Below, piece after piece: positions 55,601-64,000 of a DNA stretch of 64,000 nt (its first letter is position 1; every line of letters begins with the position of its first letter). A program made the position numbers and the translations under genes. Below the pieces are notes generated by a model. The model made no database searches, had not been told where the DNA came from, and saw only the letters and a program-made list of their open reading frames with translations. The DNA comes from Collybia mongolica (lineage: Eukaryota; Basidiomycota; Agaricomycetes; Agaricales; Clitocybaceae), in assembly GCA_013420905.1 (NCBI GenBank), contig JAAXNY010000004.1, positions 496,001 through 560,000 on the forward strand. The letters run 5' to 3'.

Positions 55601-55930
55601 CACCAAGGTTGAAGGCAGTACTGGATACAGAATTTATGATTGAGGCAGCATATATGGAGGCTCTTGCAGACCAGGAAGAGGATGAATATCCTGATGATGG
55701 TGCACTAGAAGGTTCAGGTGATGACTATGAGTAGAATATTATATAAATCTTGTTGTATCTCATCCAAATTATGTTCGATAATGTTGAAACTCAGACAGTT
55801 GAGATCAGAAAGGAAAAATGGAGGTTTTTCGATATTAAGGCCTTCAATGTGAAGGGCAACCAGGGCTTCAACCTTCATAAAGCCTTCAGATCACTCGAGA
55901 TCGATGTGAAGGCCTTCAGGGCCAACACTG
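52664..55930 (+). mobile_element. hAT transposon with decayed transposase, 3.27 kb
   Basis: Terminal inverted repeats start CAGTGTTGG at both ends and share GAAGGCCTTCA; the right end is CCAACACTG at 55930. The flanking CTTGTAG occurs on both sides (52657-52663 and 55931-55937), 7 matching bases of the expected 8. CAGTG..CACTG ends with an about 8-bp duplication are hAT hallmarks. The interior codes a transposase on the plus strand. GAAGG/CCTTC motifs recur inside both ends. Confidence 0.88.
52859..55734 (+). pseudogene. hAT transposase with nonsense codons
   Basis: Fungal hAT transposase of about 800 codons. Parts in order: BED-like zinc finger (YCKGCVIHYQ ... AHILGSRGIESC), GGWLLDEAAS, ADGWRSLTKDA after an intron, DIIDRIEKKYGC, PSCWAHQ, the RNase-H-like core with TRWITHFIAFARL, and the C-terminal dimerisation region (ASFAITLLTIVVNQAGCEQL). 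Frames join across GT-AG introns near 53015-53050, 53591-53641 and 53711-53765. Four in-frame stops break it: TGA at 52892, 53464 and 55459, and TAG at 54773. Each would be CGA or CAG with one C-to-T change. The C-terminal acidic tail (DAGSEPDDDLP, DEYPDDGALEGSGDDYE) ends at 55734. The element is probably no longer able to supply transposase. Confidence 0.8.
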
Positions 55931-57106
55931 CTTGTAGAGCACTCCAGAACAGAGGAAGGAGCCGACGTGCAGTGGGCATGTGGACATGTGGGTTTGGTGG
56001 TGGGCTGAGGCAGGTAAAGCAGTGGGCACAGTTCGAGGGGAGGGTGGCGGGTTGTGTAGCCATGGCAAGAAGCCAGACCTGGTTTATGAAGTCTCCACCT
56101 TTGTAATATATGGAGCGGCCCATAATAAGAATCGTGAGGGTTTATGGAATTGAGAACAATCAAACAAAATAGTTTATCCGAAGACAGTTGCATTTTTGGT
56201 TTGGAGTTTGGTCTTTACTGGAGGGGAACACTTTTGGATGTGGCGACAGATCTGAGCCTGGTTGCATAAACCACATGACTTTGTAGTGTATGTGTATACC
56301 TGGACCATCCATCTTGTGAGGACCGATTGCGAGCATGGTACATCTGGGTTTGGACCAGAGGGTGCCTAAATTTTTTGGTAAGTTGAAATCCGTCAACAAG
56401 CACTAACATATTTACAGTGAATGCTATGAGCTAATGCTTTTTTGGTGACTCCTTGGGCCCACGATCAAGCTAGGGGGAAAGTAGAGGTAAATTGTCTGTT
56501 GGGAATCATGAGCAGAATTGTGAATGACAAGAAATGAGGCTGACAAGCCTCGGCAACCCGGAACCAGCCACAGAAATACCCGCAACACTTGAGCAAAAAT
56601 GTTTGGTCTCATTCTCAATCCTTTGACGCTGGAACACTCTAGCCATGGACAATTGACAAATAACTCTCAGGTCTAATAATTCTATTCATGATAGCTTGCG
56701 TGAAGACAATGTTAGTTGTGATTGAATGCCGTACCAAAAAAAAGGTGACTACTTGATGGTGTTTCTCATGCATGTTCATCAGTGTTTATACAAATTTCTT
56801 TTTGTGCTTGTACAAGTCCAAAAAGTGTGCAAACAAACAGCTGAAAAGCTATGTCTGAATTTTGACAAGTTCTCAATGCAAATTTGTTCGAAATTTATTG
56901 CTTCTCCAGTAGTGTGCTTAACAACATGTTGACTGGTCTCAGGATATCCCCACAGCCTTCACCTACATGTTTCCAAGCACAGAACATGCACTGTGTTTAC
57001 AACATAGGAAAAACTTTCAGAGGAAACTTGCAGACTTGTCTTCAAGCTGAAAAGTGCCGGAAAGTGCCGAAAAGCGAACAAGAAATTTGTCATCTTACTG
57101 ATGCAA
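55931..57106. other. Region between the hAT transposon and seven-TM copy 2
   Basis: Several 60-80 codon ORFs on both strands with no family likeness. No transposon ends recognised. The break where homology to the seven-TM gene begins is about 57107. Confidence 0.4.
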
Positions 57107-57446
57107 GGATTAACGACACGGAATCAAAGGTTGATGTTCCTAGCAAGTGTTGTTACCTTCCTGTCCACGACTGCTTTGGAGGGTGCTGTGATAGCGAGGA
57201 TCGTCGTTTCTGTACACATTATATTTTTCAGATATCAAGACATGCTGGTGGCTAGCAAGCTGCAACTTTTATATGACAATACACGCTCATTCGACCTCAT
57301 CTGTATGTGGGCAAATTCAGTCGAGGTGCGTGTCTGCGACATACGGTAGTCGTGGATAGATGGCAAGCTGACCTTTTTATACTGTATCTAGGTTATCATT
57401 AGTGATGGTATTGTTGTCTGGAGGGCATTTGTTCTCTTATGACATA

Positions 57447-57454
57447 GGGAATAC
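57447..57454. repeat. Target-site duplication, left (646-bp hAT)
   Basis: GGGAATAC, repeated exactly at 58101-58108. Copy 1 of the gene has a single unfilled site at the equivalent place. Confidence 0.9.
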
Positions 57455-58100
57455 TAGTGATGTTCCGGCCCGGCTTGGCCTGAAAGCCAGGGCTTCGGCC
57501 TGGCTTATTAGGACAAGGGCCTGCCAGATACTCAAGCCAGGCCGTCGAGGACGGCTTAGGCTTGGCTCGGTCTTGGGACGGCTCAGGCCAGGGCTTATTG
57601 CACAAAAATAATACTCTAGTCAAACTCTGCAATAACGACATCAGGAATAAAGGAACATCTACTAAATGAAGGAGAGACCGCTTACTGCAAGGAGATCCAA
57701 GAAAGACTCCACTTGTCCCCATTCCTCCTCTGACAGTTGAAGGTCATTGAGTTTCTGTTGCTTGGTGCAGTCTGTCTCAGCCGAGACCAATGCCGCAATG
57801 AACTGGTCAACAATTTGATGTACCATATAGTTGAAATGATATAATTTTGAAATGGCTTGGGGGAACATTACCTTCTTCAGAGAAACAGCATGTTCAAGCA
57901 TTACATACGTGGAAGACCACCGAACAGGCATGTTTTAGGCTAACCCTAAGCCGCGGCCTGAGCCTCCGGCTTGGGCTTTGCTGGAGTGCAAGCTGAGCTT
58001 TCAGCCTTCACTGAGCTGTCTTAAAGCCCGGCCTGGCTTGGCCCAAGAGAGCTCGGCCCTGACGGCTCGACGGCTTTGAGCCGGGCCCGGCACATCACTA
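57455..58100 (-). mobile_element. Internally deleted hAT element, 646 bp
   Basis: Ends TAGTGATGT.CCGG and the inverse at the right (ACATCACTA), with an exact 8-bp duplication GGGAATAC. The arms hold many copies of GCCTGGCTT/AAGCCAGGC in both orientations. The interior carries a transposase fragment on the minus strand (57931-57662): MPVRWSSTYVMLEHAVSL and LSEEEWGQVESFLDLLA, the region of hAT transposases just before the C-terminal domain. It lacks the rest, so it is non-autonomous. Its ends differ from both other elements here, so it belongs to a third hAT family. Confidence 0.9.
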
Positions 58101-58108
58101 GGGAATAC
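58101..58108. repeat. Target-site duplication, right (646-bp hAT)
   Basis: GGGAATAC, identical to 57447-57454. Confidence 0.9.
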
Positions 58109-58984
58109 CAGCGGTGGATAGTTCTGCCGTTCGTTTTGTTGCTTGCATCAGCCGGTATGTGGCCATTTCCTTCTACAATATCAATATCCTCAGGTTTTCG
58201 GTCCAAAGCCATGTATCTAGAACCTTTGATAAGCGTTGGAAGAGATTCTCGAGCAAAGGTTTCAGACAGAATTGTCATAATTGCCATTGGTCTATCTCTT
58301 GGAGCCAACGTTGTATCCACCTCATTTATTGGACATATATACTGGTAAGCCATTACCAGTATGACTATGCAATGTTCTGACTATACCAGGCTTCATAGAA
58401 AAGATATGGCCACATGGTTCCGGGGCGAAAGGAAACGACAAACACAAGGAGAGCGGGTCCTTGCTATACTTGTGGAATCAGGGATTGTATTGTGTCTATT
58501 CCAGGTAATCTGCTCCGGTGTTCTTACATAAGGAGCCTAACAAATTTTCTTACCCCAGATCGTTTTCTTTGTGCTCGAGTTCTTCCCGGGCAATAACCCG
58601 GGGGTTCTCTATGCAGAAAAAGTATTCAAAACCATGTACTTCGGATTTGTGGTAAGGGCCCACCTTTTCTTATATTTGTTTCTCCTTACTCATAGCATGC
58701 CGTACACAGGCTATTTACCCAACAGCCGTAATTGTACTGGTGAACAGCCATCGCACATTCGACCAAGTCTACTTCATGGAGACTTCACTGCCGCAGAACA
58801 CCTCTGGTGGGGGTGCGATTGAGTCAGGAATACTACCGAGCATGTCGTTTGCGTCAGCTCCTTCAGTTACTAGAGGACCAAGAAACAAATGAACCTCCCA
58901 AGAACCTCGAGGGGCGTAGCGTGCACGAGCAGCGAACGTCCTTGCAGCATATCGCTGAACGGTTAAGCATTTGGGGGCCCTAAT

Positions 58985-59490
58985 AGATGAGTTGTTTCGC
59001 AGAAGTTTCCGCGCTTACATCTGGCGACTGACGCTACCCAATGGATACTTCCATACTTTTGAGAAAAGGTGCAGATACGTTGAATTAATGGCGATCCGAA
59101 TAAGATCTGCTGTTTCTATGTCGTACTGCCAGATGCATTGGGTAAACTTAGGGGCTGTAAGGTCCATCGGAAAATCATAAGGAACCATTCCATTGGAATG
59201 GGTTGTCCATCTACGGCGGAATTGCCTGACTGTCGAGGATTCCGAGTTTCGTTAGAAAGAACATGGAAGCTGGTGATCCGTCGTCTCTCGACTGGTGCCT
59301 TGACTTTAGTTCCAGGAAGTGAGAGGTGAAAGAGAAACATCGATATTAGGGAGCTTTTTGCGGCTCTGTATTTCCCTCCGAACGTTATTTCTGCGAACTA
59401 ACTCGCAGTTGCTGGAGGGTTTCATGGTTTCTCCATGAATAGATAAACATGTACGGAAGGCTTTCGGCCGTATGACGGAGAAACGTGTGG
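58985..59490 (+). repeat. Duplicated 3' flank of the seven-TM gene, copy 2
   Basis: Counterpart of 51745-52280. Here the flank follows the gene without the 1.66-kb insertion, giving the empty-site sequence (CTAATAGATGAGTTGTTTCG). Confidence 0.75.
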
Positions 59491-60097
59491 TCCGCGTTAG
59501 TTAAAAACCATAGTACAGATTCGTTTTAACGTTAAGACATATACTGTTTGTTCACGCACGTGGCTTTTATTTTCGGCAGACCGATTAAAAGCACCTCTGG
59601 TCAAATCAATGGAGAGATTATTTATAATTCATCTTCTATCAACAGTTATCAGCCGCCGTTCACTATTCCGTACTATTCTTACCTGAAGTATTTTGGCGAA
59701 GTTTCAGACCATTCTCGCTTTAGGTAGAGTTACGCCAATGAGGGTATCCAGATGCTACAAGTCCCAGATGTGAACCCGCAGCTCAGGGAGGGACACTTTT
59801 AGATATTTGACGCCAACTTTGATCCCAGCAATTTCCAGAGAGCCGTGTCCATATTCGAAACCCTAAGTAAGGACATTCATTCGCACTACAGTGCATGCAC
59901 AACTGAGGGTCCAATGAGGTTCCAGGATTAAGCAGTCCAATCATGGGAATTGAGTGGTGTTGATATTGTTGTAGGTGCAATTAACCAACGTAGTACAAGG
60001 AAATGAATACAACTGCATTAGCATAAGAGAAAAAATAAAACGAAAAGCACTATACGTAGCCCAAAACACGCCCTCGATAATATCTTCACACATCCCC
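59491..60097. other. Intergenic region
   Basis: No gene seen. It includes the 3' flank of the minus-strand sensor-type gene ending at 60098. Confidence 0.4.
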
Positions 60098-61478
60098 TCA
60101 GCGCACAGCCAGATACAGTCCCTCTATCGCCACATTCGCCTGCCACGCCCCCAGCCTCCTCACCGCCCTCAGCGCCGCCGGCGCCGGGAGCACGAAAACC
60201 ATCGCCGGGAGCACGAGAACGACTAGTGAGAGGGAGAACACGAGCGTGATGCTCGGCTTGATGACAAGGAAGTAGAACAGCGCTTGGTAGGACGTTGGAT
60301 CCGTGAACTACACGTACACAAGATCAGAACTCAGTCGCTCATCACGCACAAGCCCTAGGAAGGACTGGGCAGGGAGGGATGTGACGTACCATTGCATATG
60401 CGTTTTTATAGAACGAGCGCTCGTGGACGTGGCCTCCGGCGGATGCAGCACCGGCCTCGACCTCCTCGCCGGTCGCCTCGCGCGTGCGGGTGAATATGGG
60501 TCGTGGGGGGTATGGTGCAGGATAGGCCAGGGGGGAGTGAAAGCGTGTTTGGAGGGCAAGCTGGATACAGGGGCAATGGTAGAGGAGAAGATCAGGGGGA
60601 AGAGAACAGGGATGTAATAGACTACAACGCACCTCGCCACGGGCAAAGGCCCTCGCTCCGAGAAGGTTGAAGAAGCACAAGATCGCGCCCAGGGGGAGGG
60701 CCATGAGCAGCGTCGTCCCAGCCTACGCACACAGAGCGCCCATTGAACAGCAGGCCCACAACAAAACAGCACAACGCACCACCGTAAACACGAACAGGTA
60801 TATCCACGCCGCCAACGCATACGGGAAGTTGAGGACTGCGAGGTGAAACAGCGACCTGTAGTAGACCTTCTGCCTCATTGGTTGGAAGTACCGCGCCGAC
60901 ACTGCCCTCGAAAATACCCCCCCAGCCCCGCGGCCGTGCCTCGAACTCGAAGTGGGCACCCCATAATGGTCGTGGTCGTCCGGGCCCTGTACCTCCGGTG
61001 ACAGCAACAGCCGCCCCTCAAAGTGGTCATACAGATCGCTCTCCTCCTCCGTCCGGAACAGGGAAAGCACCGTCTGCGCCAGCGACGGCGCCACAGACAA
61101 ACTGCTCGTGTGCGAATGCGATCGTGGTCTCCCAACGAGCCGGCGGGCCGTGCTTCGTGGAGTTGGCGGGAGGAATGGTGATGCCTCATTCGTGCCATCC
61201 TCGTCATGGCCGTAGCCGTGGTCGTCTGAGAACGGCACAGGCATCAGCAGGAGTTGGGGCGAGGCGTGTGCATCGTCCGAATACGAATGCGAGTCCGTTG
61301 ATGAGAGCTGTCCGTGCCCATGCTGCGGTGTTTGGATAACCTGGGCGTGGTGTCCGTGCTGGCGTCGGGCTGAGCGTCGAGCACGCCTGGAGGGGGAGGG
61401 GTATGGCGGCGGTGGGTCGCTTGTGGCTGGTGGCGCTGCAAGAGGTGCAGAGTTTGTGCCGTCGTCGTCGAGGATCAT
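60098..61478 (-). CDS. Multi-pass membrane protein with 'sensor'-type domain
   Basis: Exons (minus) 61478-60783, 60722-60633, 60560-60390 and 60307-60098 give 388 aa. The first half is disordered and rich in Pro, Ser and His (PPPPYPSPSRRARRSARR and similar). The second half holds paired membrane segments: SLFHLAVLNFPYALAAWIYL, TTLLMALPLGAILCFFNLLG, then YQALFYFLVIKPSITLVFSL and SLVVLVLPAMVFVL. This pattern (YR...N.PY..A.W.....G..L...PLG) resembles the Pfam 'putative sensor' domain found next to bacterial kinases and alone in basidiomycetes. Function in fungi unknown. All three introns keep the frame. Confidence 0.75.
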
Positions 61479-62199
61479 GGTAAGATGGAAATGTGGAAAG
61501 GAGCCGAACGGCGAACTTAGGCTCTTGGCTTTATGTAAACCCTTGTGAAAATTGAATTTTGCGACTGCGCAGTATTAGTCGTGCAGCATCGATGATGTCC
61601 ACAAGCCAGGTAATGATTAATGATGGATGATTGGCTTTGCAATGAAGAAATACATAAGTACAGAGTCGACTGTAGAGGGGGTTCGTGGGTCTAATTTGCA
61701 CAATCGGTGCCTGTGGCACTGGAACCCGAGTTTTATACTACTTAAATTAAGGCTTGGAGGATCCAACTTTAAACGTCCAATTCAACTTCTTCAAGCTTAA
61801 GGAGAAACGCCGGAGAAACAAGGGCAAGAATTTGAACATGATATGGAGCAAGAGCCAAATAAACCGAATTGAAAATGGGAATGCCAGAAAATTTCATCGA
61901 TAGAAAAAATGTCGACGGCACAAAACCATGGAGAAAGTGAGAGCACGCAGAACCCGAACCACGGTGGTCAAGCGCTCTCAACAATAAAAGCAAAAGAGCA
62001 AAAAATCTCGTCTATAATCAGACTTAACAGCATAACAATCCGTAAACCCAAGCCCTGAGATAAAAACCAAGTTCCAACCATCCCTCGACCACCGACCACC
62101 CTCAGCTCCCGAATTGACCATCGACCGCCCACGAAGCCCTCACTTAAACACTACAAAACCAACAAGGTATAAGCTCTCAGAAGCAATTCTCAAATACTA
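61479..62199. other. Intergenic region
   Basis: The part next to 61478 is the sensor-type gene's promoter. AT-rich sequence follows with no supported gene. Confidence 0.4.
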
Positions 62200-62952
62200 T
62201 ACTCACGACTCGGGATGTTCTCCATCTTGACTGCTGCGGTTTGTTTCAAGGTAACATACTTCAGGCAGAGGTACCCAGGACCATATAAATTCAACACAGA
62301 CTGGAACAGCTGCTCGAGTTTCCCGACATCGTCTTTCCCAGCAGTGAGCGTCTTCAACGGCACTAACGCGAGCCTCGCTGTGCCGCTGGGATCTTGAAGT
62401 CAACCACGACCGCCTTAGGAAGGTACGCTTTGAGGAATAACACAGCTGCTTTTGCATCACCGGTGGGAGGCGAGGTGACTGTGGCCTGGACAAGGTACTG
62501 TGGCAGGGGTATTGCCGACTTCCCGACTGAGGAAGACAGGTACTTGTCAAGGAGTCCACGGACGATGTTGCCGTCTTCCGCAAAGGGGAGATCCTCGAAC
62601 ATGTTGGAAAGCGGGTGGTAGATCTTATATGGTGCATATTGCAACCCCTAGTCCATTGTGGCGTCCTCGTAGACCCAGGGCTCCACTCGTAAAATCAGCT
62701 TGCCCGAGCTAGGCATATTCTTCGGTCCATTGGAAGCTATTTCTCTCTTAAGAACCTGTACAAAGCAACAACATAAACAATGCATTCATTTAAAAGAAAG
62801 GCTAGAACTGACGAAATTCCCTGCCAGACAACATTATATACATTGTTCACCTTCTTGGCGATACAGAGTGAGTAACCCGAGCTTTTCAGCGTGGTCAGCT
62901 CTGTGGTGTCGAGGTCGACTTGGAGCGTATAGGTTGTGGTAGTTGTTGCCAT
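62200..62952 (-). pseudogene. Fragmentary agaric protein (YTLQVDLD..SLCIAKKVN family)
   Basis: From the ATG at 62952, exon 1 reads TYTLQVDLDTTELTTLKSSG and YSLCIAKKVNNVYNVVWQGI, an N-terminus I associate with an unnamed agaricomycete family. After an intron the expected SFLRENSFQWTEEY is present only if one A is removed from GAGAAATAGC, and a TAG follows YA. Further down, KAAVLFLKAYLPKAVVVDF and GKLEQLFQSVLNLYGPGYLC are coding-like but in other frames. Most likely a pseudogene; a gene with unusual introns cannot be excluded. Confidence 0.5.
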
Positions 62953-64000
62953 TGGGTAAGTAGTAGAGCTGTAGTGTCTGAGAGGAGTGTTCAACTTGGA
63001 GTGAATGTCAAGGGAGAGTATGGAGAATTCATCTACTTACCGGGTTGCTTATACACAAAGAACTAGCCTGTAGAACATATATTCAAGCAGATCAGTTTAG
63101 GACTTGGAATATTTCTTGGATAGGGTGTTTCTCTCGACATTCGTGTATCGGCGGCATATTGGAACCTGTAACATCGGAGGGGAAAGGAACGAGGATATTG
63201 ACATGGGAGCCAGGAACAACTGGGAAGCAGCACTGTATGCAGAAGATTAACCAAACAGTAACTTCCTATTGTGTCTCGCCATTCACGCTCCAGGAGAATC
63301 GGCGGCACACTCAAGCCGGAAGTGTCGGAAAAAAAGGTGGTGGAGACGGTTTTGCACTTGAAAGCCAGGAACCATTGCGAAGCCACTCCATAGGCAAGAG
63401 GTAGGGACTTGAGGTGAGTACCCTCGGACCGGACTTCCGCAGTGATATGTTTGGACATTGGTGGCATCTTGAGTGTTACTGATGTACACCAAGTTTAGCA
63501 CCCTGGCGATCGTTCAGTTCCGTGAACGGTGCCTTGAGGATAGCAGGCCGCAATAGACACGTTCTCTCGTCGAGACCCTGAGTGCGGCAAGTACGATTGC
63601 GAGCCTGTGATATGAAAGGCACTGTCCTGTCTGACCGGGACATGACAAGGGTCCCGATGATCATCTCTTCGCATGTTGTATTCACTTCGTAGGAGTGTTT
63701 GAACGACTCTTGGCACGGATGGGAAGACGCGAGGGTGGCCATTTTTTGCGAGAAATTAAATTTTTGCATTGCCCTCGAATTATCATTAAAACGGCAAGTT
63801 CAACAAAAAATAATTTCATACCAATCATCTCAACGGCATTTTTTTGTTGCGGGATCATATTATGAAAGGACATTTTGAGCGTACCAAACCCAAGAGATTT
63901 CCATTCTTTTCGGGTGAGGTGATCCCCAAGTGATCGTCCGCGTTAATTCCAGCCAGGTAAATTTAACTGCGGTCATTGTGCGGATTGGCCTGGCATACGG
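62953..64000. other. Window end, unresolved
   Basis: Minus-strand ORFs at 63467-63063 and 63769-63476 (SHPCQESFKHSYEVNTTCEE) might be exons of a gene extending beyond 64000, but no family or consistent splicing could be found. Confidence 0.3.

Larger units (their letters stand above)
57107..58892 (+). pseudogene. Decayed copy 2 of the seven-TM gene, split by a hAT
   Basis: Starts within the equivalent of exon 2 (TRNQRLMFLASVVTFLSTTA, close to copy 1 TRSQRLMFLTSAITFLFATA); exon 1 and the first two membrane segments are absent. It continues through exons matching VIISDGIVVWRAF, then after the insertion the PFVLLLASAGMWPFPS region, ATWFRGERKRQTQGE, IVFFVLEFFPGNNPG and the final exon, which is shortened by a small deletion and stops near 58892. 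A 646-bp hAT lies in exon 3 (57455-58100). The copy cannot make the full protein. Confidence 0.82.

Noticed and set aside
56160..56618. Minus ORFs of 64-79 codons between the hAT and seven-TM copy 2
   Set aside because: No homology to known domains, no splice context and overlapping ORFs in several frames.

Overview
The window is nuclear DNA from a filamentous basidiomycete, most likely an agaricomycete. The protein genes are interrupted by many 45-80 bp GT-AG introns. The families present are typical of mushrooms: DUF6533 membrane proteins, PhyH-type oxygenases, F-box/LRR proteins, LysM/GH18 chitin-active proteins, a fungal Use1 SNARE and a fungal-type ADE6. A tRNA-Leu has a short intron directly 3' of its anticodon. 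No bacterial operons, CRISPR arrays or rRNA genes were seen. All gene models were spliced by eye. Exon edges are given where reading frame, splice signals and family conservation agree.

Layout. 0.6-4.8 kb: two tandem PhyH-like oxygenase genes with the same nine-exon structure and a shared promoter element. 5.5-7.7 kb: an F-box gene with a frame break, followed by a decayed partial copy. 8.1-9.0 kb: a small membrane-anchored secretory protein. 9.5-12.8 kb (minus): an SQS1-like R3H/G-patch protein, divergent from a Use1 SNARE gene (13.2-14.2 kb). 14.7-16.6 kb: a MetE-C-like zinc methyltransferase homologue in 13 exons. 16.9-17.6 kb: an internally deleted segmental copy of the Use1 locus, abutting the 3' end of a DUF6533 membrane protein gene (17.6-19.6 kb, minus). 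20-25.7 kb: minus-strand exons only partly resolved, beginning with a secreted EF-hand protein. 26.1-33.4 kb: a chitin-binding GH18 chitinase followed by a secreted protein with about eight LysM modules. 33.5-35.0 kb: a second F-box gene, then tRNA-Leu(UAG). 35.5-39.0 kb: a badly disrupted GH2 beta-mannosidase. 39.1-45.7 kb, GC-rich: DUF4291 protein, NmrA-like protein and ADE6 (FGAM synthase). 45.7-48.5 kb: gene-poor, with one small inverted-repeat element. 48.5-59.5 kb: a duplicated seven-TM-like gene invaded by three hAT-type elements. 60.1-61.5 kb: a 'sensor'-type membrane protein. 62.2-64 kb: a small pseudogene and unresolved sequence to the window end.

How the parts relate. Housekeeping functions (Use1 in Golgi-ER traffic, SQS1 in splicing or ribosome maturation through a DEAH helicase, ADE6 in purine synthesis, tRNA-Leu) are mixed with fast-evolving accessory genes. 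The clearest functional neighbourhood is the chitinase/LysM pair, both predicted secreted and both chitin-binding. The strongest overall theme is local duplication and decay. Four separate loci (PhyH, F-box, Use1, seven-TM) have a second copy within a few kb. The two seven-TM copies act as empty-site controls for each other and date two hAT insertions to after the duplication. I found no wholly new defence-like or mobile system. The least explained coding sequence is at 20-24.7 kb (minus).
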